Positions 1 through 8,920 of a DNA stretch of 64,000 bases are shown here, one piece after another. Source of the stretch: Pseudoalteromonas sp. T1lg23B (lineage in GTDB: Bacteria > Pseudomonadota > Gammaproteobacteria > Enterobacterales > Alteromonadaceae); the NCBI RefSeq assembly GCF_002964665.1, contig NZ_PQBZ01000034.1:434429-498428 (forward strand). Reading direction: 5' to 3'. The position numbers and the translations under genes were made by a program. Under the pieces are notes generated by a model. The model did no database searches, had not been told where the DNA came from, and worked only from the letters and a program-made list of their open reading frames with translations. Within the stretch, counting starts at the first letter, position 1, and each line of letters opens with the position of its first letter.

Positions 1-347
1 TGAACCACTGCGGTGCAATGCACGTGCCCAGACACTATGTGACCACCAATTTCAGTACCGAATGTCACGGAGCGTTCTAAGTTAACCCGCGCGCCCCTTC
101 TGAGCAAACCGAGATTGGTTAACTTCAATGTTTCATCAATCACATCAAAATAAACCTGACCAACCACATCTTGTCGATGAATTTCGTATTTAACAACGGT
201 AAGACAGCAGCCGTTGATTGCAATACTCGCACCTATGTCTAAATGCGTTAAATATTCAATCCCAACAGATATTCCCAATCGCAGCACACCTTCTTTATGT
301 GCTGTACTGATTACCGTAGCTTGCGTTTGTACAATACCTGTAAACAT
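1..347 (-). CDS. ribE: Riboflavin synthase alpha subunit, N-terminal part
   Basis: Riboflavin synthase converts two molecules of 6,7-dimethyl-8-ribityllumazine into riboflavin and an amino-pyrimidinedione, the last step of riboflavin synthesis in the cytosol. The translation starts MFTGIVQTQATVIS and continues through INGCCLTVV and a GGHIVSGHVH stretch, which are hallmarks of the first lumazine-binding barrel. The ATG is at 347-345. The reading frame stays open to the window edge, so about 115 residues of a protein of roughly 215 are present. It is divergent from the MATE gene, an arrangement also known from E. coli (ribE beside mdtK). No FMN riboswitch is apparent in the 160 bases upstream. 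Identity is secure; only the truncation by the window limits the call. Confidence 0.93.
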   Translation of the reverse strand, partial: MFTGIVQTQATVISTAHKEGVLRLGISVGIEYLTHLDIGASIAINGCCLTVVKYEIHRQDVVGQVYFDVIDETLKLTNLGLLRRGARVNLERSVTFGTEIGGHIVSGHVHCTAVV

Positions 348-508
348 ATTCGACCTTCACATTTAAAATCGCGCATATCATACAGTATTAATTAGACACT
401 CAGAAGCGCCTCAGTAGCACAAAGCAAATGTTTTTAATCTAATTCGTCTCGATCGCTCGCTATACCTTAGCTCTATTGGTTACAATAGTATTTTTATCGG
501 TGATAATT

Positions 509-1864
509 ATGAAGTTTAGTCACTGGGAAAGTAAGCGCCTTTTACAACTTGCAACCCCCGTATTTTTTGCGCAAATTACGCTAGTCTTAATGTCTGTGGT
601 TGATACCATGATGGCAGGTCAAGTCAGTGCTAATGACCTTGCCGCGCTTTCTATCGCAACTGGGGTTTGGAATCCGCTAACATTTTCCCTGCAAGGCCTG
701 TTACTCGCTCTCACAGGTATCGTTGCTCACTGTCATGGAGCCAATGACCACAGTGGCATCAAGTACTACTTCCAACAAAGCATCTATTTGGCGCTCTTAC
801 TTACCAGCGTAGGATTTGCTTTAGCCGAGTTTACCCCTCTAGTATTCGAGCGCCTTGGTACTAGCGAATCTATCACCTCCCTTTCGCAGCAATACATCGA
901 CTTTGTAAAATGGGGTGTACTTGGGTTTTTGCTATTTTCTATTTATCGTAATGTGACCGAAGGAGTTGGTTTCACCAAACCAGCATTTTATATCAGCATT
1001 GTTGGTCTTATCGTCAATGTCTTTGCCAACTATGTGTTTATTTACGGAAAGTTTGGTATGCCAGCTTATGGTAGCGCAGGCTGCGGTCTGGCAACCGCTT
1101 TGGTATTCTGGGCCATGGCCATCTCACAATGGGTCTATTGTAACCGCAGCAGAACAATGCGTACGCTTTCATTACTTAGCGAATTTACAAAACCGCAGTT
1201 GTCAGGGGTCAGTTACATCGCGAGACTGGGCATCCCTATTTGCCTTGCTACATTTTTTGAAGTGACTCTATTTGCTTGCATTCCTTTGTTTATAGCTGAC
1301 TTAGGTGCAATTGCCGTGTCCGGACATCAAATTGCGGCTAATGTCACATCAATGTTATTTATGATGCCCTTAAGTTTATCTATGGCGATTGCGATACGTA
1401 TCGGTAATTTAGCTGGCCAACAGGCGCACGAGCAATTAAAAACAGCTATTTTTACGAGTTTTTGTCTAGCTGCTATCATTTCCGTGTTTATCGCTTTCAT
1501 CACGCTCATTGGCAGAGACAGCATAGCGTGGCTATATACTAATAACGAAGATGTTGCGTTATTAGCGTCCAGTATCATAGTGTTAGCTTGTATTTACCAG
1601 CTACCTGATGCATTGCAAGTGGCTGCACACGGTGTTCTACGAGGCTTAAAATACACAAAGCCCATTACTTACATCACATTTGTTTCGTATTGGCTGGTTG
1701 GCTTCTCGCTCGGGTATATACTTGCTAAAACAGACTTTATTTTGCCTGCTATGGGACCTATCGGCTTTTGGATTGGCATCATCGTCGGCTTAACTGTTGC
1801 AGCTGTATTTTTATTACTAAGTGTGAGGGCTCGTCTTGCGTATATTTTGTCTGATAGTCAGTAG
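509..1864 (+). CDS. norM: MATE family multidrug efflux pump (NorM/MdtK-like)
   Basis: This inner-membrane antiporter of the MATE family expels drugs and cationic toxicants using a Na+ or H+ gradient. The 451-residue protein is nearly all hydrophobic helices, consistent with twelve membrane segments in two halves. The N-terminal LLQLATPVFFAQ and VVDTMMAGQVSANDLAALS segments are typical of NorM. I chose the ATG at 509 over the upstream TTG at 476 because family members start with a short Lys/Arg-rich segment just before the ATP-like LATPV helix. Its 3' end overlaps the next gene by 29 bases, so the two are probably cotranscribed. The substrate cannot be read from sequence, and the gene symbol is by family resemblance. 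Confidence 0.88.
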   Translation: MKFSHWESKRLLQLATPVFFAQITLVLMSVVDTMMAGQVSANDLAALSIATGVWNPLTFSLQGLLLALTGIVAHCHGANDHSGIKYYFQQSIYLALLLTSVGFALAEFTPLVFERLGTSESITSLSQQYIDFVKWGVLGFLLFSIYRNVTEGVGFTKPAFYISIVGLIVNVFANYVFIYGKFGMPAYGSAGCGLATALVFWAMAISQWVYCNRSRTMRTLSLLSEFTKPQLSGVSYIARLGIPICLATFFEVTLFACIPLFIADLGAIAVSGHQIAANVTSMLFMMPLSLSMAIAIRIGNLAGQQAHEQLKTAIFTSFCLAAIISVFIAFITLIGRDSIAWLYTNNEDVALLASSIIVLACIYQLPDALQVAAHGVLRGLKYTKPITYITFVSYWLVGFSLGYILAKTDFILPAMGPIGFWIGIIVGLTVAAVFLLLSVRARLAYILSDSQ

Positions 1865-2852
1865 TATAATTTTGGCCGCGGGCTGTACGCCCGCGCCCAG
1901 TGAAATCTATAACGAATATCAACAAAGACTGGCTAACGTTGTTGAAAAAACAGCTGCAAGTCAGAATGTTACTTTAAAGCCTCTCGAAACCCCTAAGCTT
2001 GATAAGCCAATTTCCAACACAACGATTTCTTTTTTGGAGCTTGCTGCCTTAGACCATTGTAAGCTCATGAAAACCATCGCCGAGAACAACAACCAGCTTG
2101 GAAAAGTCAGGCAACCCAGTGAACAATTAAAATACGCAGTAAGATTTATCAAGCAAACACAAAACTGCTTGGCTGACTCTCCTAGCCTAGCGCCCGACTT
2201 AAAAACCAAACTCAATAACGCATTGACCGAAAAGCGCATGCAACTGCCGCAATATTTCAAACGCATGATATTCCATGAACGAGAATTAGCAAAAATGTCT
2301 TTGCTTGGCAGCCAAGAAATTGAATTAGAAGATCATAAAGATGCAATGAATGAGTCACTAGAGGCGCTCAGCCAGCTTGCAAATGCCTATCAGCAGATAC
2401 GCACAGAGGGGTTTGATATTAATCAACTAGATGAACCAGACGAATTTACGCGCTCATTAGCTAAACTCAACAACAACTACTTTGTATCGCGCTTGATCAA
2501 TTCAGTACGAAAACAAATCGCTTTGAATCAAGCAACCACACTTTGGCTCCATACCTTAGACGTTGACAATGAGCTGTGTAAGCCAGGTAGAAACCATCAA
2601 CAAGCTAATATTATGAGTAATGTATTCAATCGATTTTATTTGTCTCAGTTACAGGCTTACCAATCTAAACTGGCTAATATGCTACAAAGCACGTCAGTAC
2701 ATTTACACGTCCTTTGGCAAAGCAGTGAGGAATTAACGACGTTATTTAACATTGAACACCCACACTCTTATTATCAACGACTTAAGATAAGTACAGTGGA
2801 GCATGTTAGATGGTGGCAAACATTTTACAAAACGTGCAAAATACAACCTTGA
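1836..2852 (+). CDS. DUF3080-type predicted lipoprotein
   Basis: A 338-residue protein begins with a short hydrophobic signal and a lipobox-like ILAAGC, with the lipidated Cys at about residue 17. It is therefore predicted to be an outer- or inner-membrane-anchored lipoprotein. The rest is helical and polar, resembling the DUF3080 family of gammaproteobacteria, whose function is unknown. The start is a TTG at 1836. An in-frame stop lies only 12 bases upstream, and a GAGGG Shine-Dalgarno at 1825-1829 sits at good spacing, so this non-ATG start is well supported. It overlaps the 3' end of the MATE gene, suggesting translational coupling. The family assignment is from memory of the sequence pattern and is moderately sure. 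Confidence 0.75.
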   Translation: MRIFCLIVSSIILAAGCTPAPSEIYNEYQQRLANVVEKTAASQNVTLKPLETPKLDKPISNTTISFLELAALDHCKLMKTIAENNNQLGKVRQPSEQLKYAVRFIKQTQNCLADSPSLAPDLKTKLNNALTEKRMQLPQYFKRMIFHERELAKMSLLGSQEIELEDHKDAMNESLEALSQLANAYQQIRTEGFDINQLDEPDEFTRSLAKLNNNYFVSRLINSVRKQIALNQATTLWLHTLDVDNELCKPGRNHQQANIMSNVFNRFYLSQLQAYQSKLANMLQSTSVHLHVLWQSSEELTTLFNIEHPHSYYQRLKISTVEHVRWWQTFYKTCKIQP

Positions 2853-2895
2853 TGGACAAAAAAACTGCAAACAAACAAAAATTTAGCAAACGCGC

Positions 2896-2924
2896 TTGAT
2901 CCGATAGGCGAGTCGCTATATATT
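2896..2924 (+). promoter_or_regulatory. Sigma-70 promoter of the tRNA-Val pair
   Basis: TTGATC (2896-2901), a 17-base spacer and TATATT (2919-2924) lie 26 bases before the first tRNA. They are followed by a GC-rich GCCGCC discriminator, which is typical of stringently controlled stable-RNA promoters. No experimental start is known. Confidence 0.65.
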
Positions 2925-2949
2925 AGCCGCCGTTGCCTTGCAATGTAGT

Positions 2950-3026
2950 ACGACCGTAGCTCAGTTGGTTAGAGCACCACCTTGACATGGTGGGGGTCGG
3001 TGGTTCGAATCCACTCGGTCGTACCA
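2950..3026 (+). tRNA. tRNA-Val (anticodon GAC), copy 1
   Basis: It folds as a standard 77-nt tRNA. The acceptor stem is ACGACCG/CGGTCGT, the D-arm GCTC/GAGC, and the anticodon stem CCACC/GGTGG with loop TTGACAT (anticodon GAC, Val). The T-arm has loop TTCGAAT, and the CCA end is encoded. It reads GUC and GUU valine codons. It shares a transcript with the next tRNA, 10 bases downstream. Confidence 0.96.
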
Positions 3027-3036
3027 AATCTTCAAT

Positions 3037-3113
3037 ACAACCGTAGCTCAGTTGGTTAGAGCACTACCTTGACATGGTAGGGGTCGGTGGTTCGAATCCA
3101 CTCGGTTGTACCA
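3037..3113 (+). tRNA. tRNA-Val (anticodon GAC), copy 2
   Basis: This near-identical second copy has acceptor ACAACCG/CGGTTGT, anticodon stem CTACC/GGTAG, the same GAC anticodon and an encoded CCA. The differences from copy 1 fall at paired positions in the two stems and keep base pairing, so both copies look functional. Confidence 0.96.
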
Positions 3114-3202
3114 TCTTTTCTTATAAAATTGTTATTCAGACACTTAGATAATGCACAATGTGCACGTTTTCACGCACACATCATGCTTTGTGTGACTCTC
3201 TA

Positions 3203-5092
3203 TTACTTACTCAAAGTCAAACTGTAGTTACCCGCACCCGAGTACGAATACACGGTGATACGATAATAGCCACTTGCCGCTTGGTAATTAATAGATTCAT
3301 TGGATGTCGGTGATTCAGATATCGCCGCTTGGACCCAACGTCCACCTTGCCAAACTTCTAGTTTTAAATCAAAATCAGCATTACTTGGACCTTCCAACGT
3401 CATATCCAACGTACCTCCGGCATATTGGAACCAAGTGCCATTAGGAACAATCGCTTGTTGACCATTTGCCAAATAGCCCGTGTACACGTCCCCTTTGGGA
3501 GGTGTTGTCTGACCGATTTCAAAAGACATAGTTTGAGCAACATCGCTGATATTACTGATAGATAAGCCTGAATCGCTACCATTCCACCAAAGTGCGTTTG
3601 TCCCACGACTACTCAAGCTATTTGGAAAGGTCGCCGAAAACTCACCAGCGACGTTATATAAATCGCTACTATCACCTCTATTTACTTTGTTTTCAGGATC
3701 GCGGTTACCATCTGCGTGCTCCATTTGCACATATGGATGCCATTCGTCTGAGTTGTTACCCGCACTATCAACGTGCCAAATTGCCAAACCTTCATCCAAT
3801 TGCTCTGAGTTTTGACCTGAGCGATGAATCGTCTCAATATAAAATGCCTCATTGCGGTTACTTGGGTTTGTCCATTTATAAGACGCATTGCTACCTGATG
3901 TATGAGTCAACGTGCCCTTAGGTGCATTAGCATTGATTGCAGGGTTAAGCTCTGTGACTGTGTCCCAGCCAGCCAAATTTCTAAAGTGCGCCACAGGTGG
4001 TGTTGGTCTATATTTGTTGGTTTCACCGATTGCGCCAAAACCCATCACGCCAAAGCTGGCAACGGACCCCTGAGAACTGCCGTCATAGTCGTAGAGATCA
4101 GGCCAGTTTGTGATCAAGTGTCCTGATTCATGAACAAAGGTACCTATCGCTAAACTGTCTCTCATATCTGTTATTTGATAACGATCTGTACATACACCGT
4201 CAGCACAAAACCGAGGACTCAAACTTGCCATATGAGGCCATAAGCCTTTCGACCAACTGCTATCTGAATTACCAGCGTAAAAAATATTCAGCCCCTTGAT
4301 TTGACGGTTACCGTTTACAGATAATGTCGAAAAATCAAAACCCTGAGTGTTTTCAAGCCAATTAAGTGCTTCTTTAATGAGCTCTTGTGAGCGAACGGTA
4401 GAAGTATATCTATCATCCGTATAATAGGACTTGTTTTTCTTCGCAGTGTAATACGCTGTGACGGTGTTGGTATAATCCAGCTTGCCACCGGAAACGCTTC
4501 TGAAATAACCTCTCACAGATTGGGCATTACCAAAATCACGGTAGTCTAAATCATTTAAGAATGATTCCACTTGTTGTTTACTGATGGTGCCTGCGAAGTC
4601 TGGGAAATCAATAATGATGGTCAAGCCTTTGATATTTCCACTAGATTGAGTCGAAAAATCATCCTGTGTCGACATTTCACTATGCGTTTGCATCAAATCA
4701 TTTGAGGTGTGCAGTCCGTGACCAAGCATTCTGAGTTTTGCTGATTCGACTTTTCTAGCAATCGCTTTCGAACTTAAACTACGTTGCGCTGAGCGTATAG
4801 ACACCGCCTTCTTCAATTTGTTACTCACCAGTACGCCTGTGGATACCAGTTCTTCCCCATCGTCAGAAACATTGGCATAGGCTAACCCATTGAGATTCTC
4901 ATCAAACACGACCAAACGACCATCGGCTGAGCGTTGCAAAGCAAAATAATCATTACCATCTAGACTAATGTTCACCACTTCGCCATTGGGTTGTGTATAG
5001 CTGTAGTGATGATCTTTATAAGGGATCGCTGAATAGCTCAAGCAAGAAATTAAAGCTAAGGGCGCAATCGCGAGTTTAGTAAATCGATACAT
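3203..5092 (-). CDS. Secreted M6-family metalloprotease with C-terminal PPC domain
   Basis: A 629-residue exported zinc protease. Residues 1-22 form a signal peptide, followed by a long propeptide-like region and the catalytic domain. The zinc site HESGH lies in the typical M6 context FVHESGHLITNWPDLYDYDG, with a downstream VMGFGA turn. The last 100 residues form a bacterial pre-peptidase C-terminal (PPC) domain, used in secreted marine proteases for substrate binding or processing. M6 proteases (immune inhibitor A group) degrade extracellular proteins. The ATG at 5092 is preceded by AGGA at good spacing. It sits next to a second secreted protease on the same strand, with a terminator of that gene between them, so it is transcribed separately. 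Substrate unknown. Confidence 0.88.
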   Translation of the reverse strand: MYRFTKLAIAPLALISCLSYSAIPYKDHHYSYTQPNGEVVNISLDGNDYFALQRSADGRLVVFDENLNGLAYANVSDDGEELVSTGVLVSNKLKKAVSIRSAQRSLSSKAIARKVESAKLRMLGHGLHTSNDLMQTHSEMSTQDDFSTQSSGNIKGLTIIIDFPDFAGTISKQQVESFLNDLDYRDFGNAQSVRGYFRSVSGGKLDYTNTVTAYYTAKKNKSYYTDDRYTSTVRSQELIKEALNWLENTQGFDFSTLSVNGNRQIKGLNIFYAGNSDSSWSKGLWPHMASLSPRFCADGVCTDRYQITDMRDSLAIGTFVHESGHLITNWPDLYDYDGSSQGSVASFGVMGFGAIGETNKYRPTPPVAHFRNLAGWDTVTELNPAINANAPKGTLTHTSGSNASYKWTNPSNRNEAFYIETIHRSGQNSEQLDEGLAIWHVDSAGNNSDEWHPYVQMEHADGNRDPENKVNRGDSSDLYNVAGEFSATFPNSLSSRGTNALWWNGSDSGLSISNISDVAQTMSFEIGQTTPPKGDVYTGYLANGQQAIVPNGTWFQYAGGTLDMTLEGPSNADFDLKLEVWQGGRWVQAAISESPTSNESINYQAASGYYRITVYSYSGAGNYSLTLSK

Positions 5093-5310
5093 GTTGTGTT
5101 CCTATTACGGTTGATAGAAACATATTTTTAACACCAAAAGCACAGTTTATCAATAATTGAAACCCTATATTTATGGGTGTTAATAGAACAGTTTGTTCCT
5201 ATATATGCAACTTTTATATCAAAGTATGTAAATATAAAAGCAACCTCAAACCATTCATTTAAAATAATTAAATACCAAGAAATCAACCACGAAGTTATTG
5301 GTATGTTTAT

Positions 5311-5345
5311 CAATAATAAAAAAGGCCGCACAAGGCGACCTTTGT
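5311..5345 (-). terminator. Rho-independent terminator of the S8 protease gene
   Basis: Read on the minus strand, AAAGG..CCTTT and CGC/GCG pair around a short loop at 5321-5343, with one mismatch. A run of seven T residues follows. It begins about 20 bases after the stop at 5363. Confidence 0.7.
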
Positions 5346-5362
5346 TAAGGTTAATTAAATAA

Positions 5363-7633
5363 TTATTTAGGTGTTGCAGTTACCGTTAGTGTTACACCAC
5401 TTGCTGCCGAGTAACCGTAAAGGTCAACATACCAAGTACCAGATTGTGGATTTTGGAAGTTACATGACTCGTTGTTACCGCTCTCGTAGGGACGACAATC
5501 ATAGCTTGAAGTCGTTGACTGAGCACCATGAGTTACATATAGGTCAGCATCACCGCTGCCACCTGAGATTGCAACATTCAGGTCAGCATAACCTTCAACT
5601 AGGTCTAGCGTGTAACGTGTCCAGCTTCTGCGAGCCACGCTGATGTTGCTCTCAACTAGGTTGATAGGCTGCGCACCAGGCGTCGTCGTGTCACCGTCTG
5701 TGTAGCTAGCTACCAGTGATACGCCAGAGAATGCGCTGTAACCTTTTACCATTACGTGGTAAGTACCGCCAGATTGAGTCAATGAACAGTTCTCATTGTT
5801 TCCACCAGCGTAAGGACGACATTCGAAGTTTGAATCGCTAGGCTTAGAACCGAACTGTACATACAGGTCAGCATCGCCTGTGCCGCCGCTCATGTTTACT
5901 TTAACATCCGTTGCACCAGCTGGTACTTCGAAAGTGTAAAGCAGCTCTTCACCTTTAGAACCTGAAAGGCCAGTTTTTGCTACGCCATTCTCAAGCTCGT
6001 TGCCTGTTACCGGACCACCGTCACCAGCACAGCCTTTTTCAGTGATGTAGTCGATAGCAGCTTTAGTTTGCACTAGACCGTAACCGAATTTAACATCACG
6101 ACCAGCAGCACCTAGGTCTTGCGCCGTCGCTGTTAATACAGTACGGATCTGCTGAGCTGTACAACTTGGGTGGTGACTCCACACCAATGCAGCTACACCA
6201 GCAACGTGAGGTGAAGCCATAGAAGTACCGCTCATTAAGCCGTAGTTACTTGGATCAAGGTTAACTGAAGCTGTCATGCCGATGTTGTTTAGCATTTGTG
6301 CGCCATCAGTATCTGTTACAGTTACAGCTGGGATCGTTGTTTGGTTAGTGTCACCTAAAGTACCACCAAATGAGCCAGCCGCGTTGTTGTAAATAATTGC
6401 GCCAACACCACCACTGTCTTCACAGTTTTTAACTTTGTCATGGAAAGAAATGTTACCACGTTCGATCAAACATACTTTACCACTTGCACCAGTATCAATC
6501 GCTTCACCTGTTGCGAAGTTATAAAGTGGCGCATTCGCATTACCTTGGTTTTCCATACCGTTTGAGTCATAAGACTGACCCGCAACGCTTAGAGAAACAA
6601 CTGAGCCTAAGCCTTCAGGGTATGCTGAATTTACATCTACACCTGGTGCAGCAATCTCTACTTGGCTGTTCTTTTGCGAGAAGTCTGCCAAGTCTTTATT
6701 GCTATCGATAGCAGCAACTGACATTACTGAATCGTAAGACGCTGGATAGCTTTCTACGTCAGTTGTGTTTGTTGGTACACCATCGTTACCTGCCGCAGCG
6801 ATAAGTAACATACCTGCGTCTGCAGCAGCTTGAATACCGTTACGTTCAGTGATGCTAGAACCTTCACCACCTAAACTCATGTTCACAACGTCAGAGCCAG
6901 CAGCCTGACATTTGTTGATTGCATCAACTAATTCTGAAGAGTAACCCCAACCATCGTCGTTAAATACTTTGATGATATGCATAGAAGGATCTGTACCGAT
7001 AACACCACGAACACCGATACCATTATTCAACGCAGCAATTGTACCTGCAACGTGAGTACCGTGTGGACCACCGTGATCAAACCAGTTACCTGTGCCTGAA
7101 TCACTTGTACCAGAGATAGTGTCACCACGTGCACCCATATCTTCATGAGGTAGGTCAAGACCTGAGTCGATCACACAGATTTTTTTACCACCGTTTGCAG
7201 CAGAAGCTACAGAATCGTCTACTAGATCAGCCTGAACCATTGCAATACCGTATGGTTGAGTTTGTGACATTAGACGACGAGGTAAATCTTCTTCGATATA
7301 TTCAACCTGACTATCAGCACTCAGTGTTGCTAATTGTGCTTCGCTTAATTGTGCAACAACAGCATTCAAGCTCGCTTTAAACTTAGCATTTTGTATACCT
7401 AGTGTGGCCATACGGTTAGCAGCTGTTTGAGGCATATGCTCAGTAGCCATAGTGCCCATTCCTGACGCGATTGCGATATCATTGTTTTTATATTTAATGA
7501 TGTAGCGCTTTGGTAATGGAGACTCTGCTTTTTCTGCAGTAAGTTTAAGTGGAGATGCCTGTAATGATGCAGATACCGCAAGCGATAACATCGTAGTAGC
7601 AAACAGTGCTTTATTAGTGGTTACTTTCTTCAT
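5363..7633 (-). CDS. Secreted subtilisin-like (S8) serine protease with PA insert and two PPC domains
   Basis: A 756-residue extracellular protease precursor. It has a signal peptide (about 1-26), an I9-type inhibitory propeptide (about 40-115) and an S8 catalytic domain. The triad is Asp156 (CVIDSG), His194 (HGTHVAG) and Ser471 (GTSMASPHVAG), with an AAGND oxyanion motif near 283. A protease-associated (PA) domain is inserted before the serine (about 370-450). Two related PPC domains fill the C-terminus (about 555-645 and 660-756), each with DADLYV and CRPY..GNNE motifs. This is the architecture of alkaline proteases from marine Pseudoalteromonas and Alteromonas that attack extracellular protein. 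The gene is monocistronic, with a terminator just downstream. Function is confident; native substrate is not known. Confidence 0.94.
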   Translation of the reverse strand: MKKVTTNKALFATTMLSLAVSASLQASPLKLTAEKAESPLPKRYIIKYKNNDIAIASGMGTMATEHMPQTAANRMATLGIQNAKFKASLNAVVAQLSEAQLATLSADSQVEYIEEDLPRRLMSQTQPYGIAMVQADLVDDSVASAANGGKKICVIDSGLDLPHEDMGARGDTISGTSDSGTGNWFDHGGPHGTHVAGTIAALNNGIGVRGVIGTDPSMHIIKVFNDDGWGYSSELVDAINKCQAAGSDVVNMSLGGEGSSITERNGIQAAADAGMLLIAAAGNDGVPTNTTDVESYPASYDSVMSVAAIDSNKDLADFSQKNSQVEIAAPGVDVNSAYPEGLGSVVSLSVAGQSYDSNGMENQGNANAPLYNFATGEAIDTGASGKVCLIERGNISFHDKVKNCEDSGGVGAIIYNNAAGSFGGTLGDTNQTTIPAVTVTDTDGAQMLNNIGMTASVNLDPSNYGLMSGTSMASPHVAGVAALVWSHHPSCTAQQIRTVLTATAQDLGAAGRDVKFGYGLVQTKAAIDYITEKGCAGDGGPVTGNELENGVAKTGLSGSKGEELLYTFEVPAGATDVKVNMSGGTGDADLYVQFGSKPSDSNFECRPYAGGNNENCSLTQSGGTYHVMVKGYSAFSGVSLVASYTDGDTTTPGAQPINLVESNISVARRSWTRYTLDLVEGYADLNVAISGGSGDADLYVTHGAQSTTSSYDCRPYESGNNESCNFQNPQSGTWYVDLYGYSAASGVTLTVTATPK

Positions 7634-7956
7634 AGGAATAATCCATGCTTGTTATTATTTTCGTAATGAAATGTATCAAAAAATAAAATAATTAACATAG
7701 CTAGCAACAATGCTTTGTAAAGAATTGTTAATGATTCCTTCATAAAAATATAAAAAACATATGATTTACAATGGGTTGAATTTTTTACATTGCAGTATTT
7801 GGGACTAGAATAAATACTCGACACACTAATAAAAGTATATTCGAGTACCCTTTTCGTTAACAACGATTACCTATAAAAGGAAAAACCACAACAAAACAGC
7901 AAAGAATTTTGCGAACAGTTACAACAAAGTTAAAAGTAAATTTTTCACTTTATTTA
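7634..7956. other. AT-rich intergenic region upstream of the S8 protease
   Basis: These 323 bases hold the protease promoter region. I see no convincing gene. A 7-bp inverted repeat AGTATTT/AAATACT (7794-7800 and 7812-7818) is the only structure noted and could be a regulator site, but AT-rich DNA makes this weak. The minus-strand frame here (7630-7863) lacks any protein-like character. Confidence 0.5.
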
Positions 7957-8865
7957 TTATTCAAATTGACCGTGCCAACGACGTAGAAAGTTTTTCCCCT
8001 GTCGCAGGCCTAATAAATAATCATGTTGTAGCACTGCAACAGACGATCCCAACACCATGCTTTGTAACGGGCCATTTGGTGCTATTTGAATAATTTCCAG
8101 ATCACTCGGAGGATTGTTAATGAATTCTAGCGCTTGAGAATATCTGCTTTGATGATAATGATATAAGTCAAGCATACGCTTTGACTGTTTAAGGCGGCTT
8201 ATTACTGGCTTCAACCTGTCTAATATTGGCATAGTACCGTTATGGTGTTGTTCAAATGTCCGGATCACAAGAATTTTTCGTGCCCCTTGCTTGTAAGCCC
8301 ACTCTACTGGTAATGGATCTGCTACGCCCCCATCCATATAATTGCGCCCCGCAATATTGACGCCCCCTTGATATAAAAACGGTATTGCACTTGACGCCTT
8401 TAAATGGTCGAGCATGTTGTCGTGCCAAGTGTGCAGATAAGTTGCCTCAAGTGTTTGAGCGTCGGTGGCTACAGCATAAAAGTGATTGTCTTTGGCAAGA
8501 TAAGTAGCATTGGTGATCATCTTTAATTTAGGAGTATGATTGACCTGAGTAAAATACCAATCTAAATCAATTACTTTACCGCCTGTTAAAAACTTACTCG
8601 GCTTAAAAAAGGTATCAGCTGTTGTTAATTCTTGAATCGCGTTTCGTGCGCACTGACGCGCTCGCGCTGAATAGGCCGCCAAATTTTGCGCCCCAGCCGA
8701 AACACCTATTTTTAAATGAAATGGCCAAAAATTATTTTCAAGAAAAGCATCTAATACACCAGCGGTGAAAATACCTTTTTGTCCTCCACCCTCTGCAACC
8801 AACGCAAATTTCTGTTGCTCAGGGCACGGTGCTTGACTTGTGTTCAAAGAGAGTTCTGCTTGCAT
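7957..8865 (-). CDS. Patatin-like phospholipase family protein (YjjU-like)
   Basis: A 302-residue predicted lipid acyl hydrolase using a Ser-Asp dyad. The N-terminal oxyanion loop is AEGGGQKG (about 24-31), the nucleophile elbow is GVSAG with Ser56, and the catalytic Asp is in YMDGGVADPLP (about 178). These three motifs in this order define the patatin fold. There is no signal peptide, so it should act in the cytoplasm or at the inner membrane. It resembles the YjjU/RssA group whose physiological substrate is unsettled. The next gene on the same strand, 55 bases upstream, encodes an unrelated periplasmic binding protein, so shared transcription is possible but says little about function. Confidence 0.87.
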   Translation of the reverse strand: MQAELSLNTSQAPCPEQQKFALVAEGGGQKGIFTAGVLDAFLENNFWPFHLKIGVSAGAQNLAAYSARARQCARNAIQELTTADTFFKPSKFLTGGKVIDLDWYFTQVNHTPKLKMITNATYLAKDNHFYAVATDAQTLEATYLHTWHDNMLDHLKASSAIPFLYQGGVNIAGRNYMDGGVADPLPVEWAYKQGARKILVIRTFEQHHNGTMPILDRLKPVISRLKQSKRMLDLYHYHQSRYSQALEFINNPPSDLEIIQIAPNGPLQSMVLGSSVAVLQHDYLLGLRQGKNFLRRWHGQFE

Positions 8866-8920
8866 GTTTGACCCTATAAATTATTTTATATCTGTTCAAA
8901 CGTCACACAATTAAAGCTTG

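Noticed and set aside
7630..7863. 77-codon minus-strand frame upstream of the S8 protease
   Set aside because: It is AT-driven, Ser/Tyr/Lys-rich, has no clear start signal and covers the protease promoter region.
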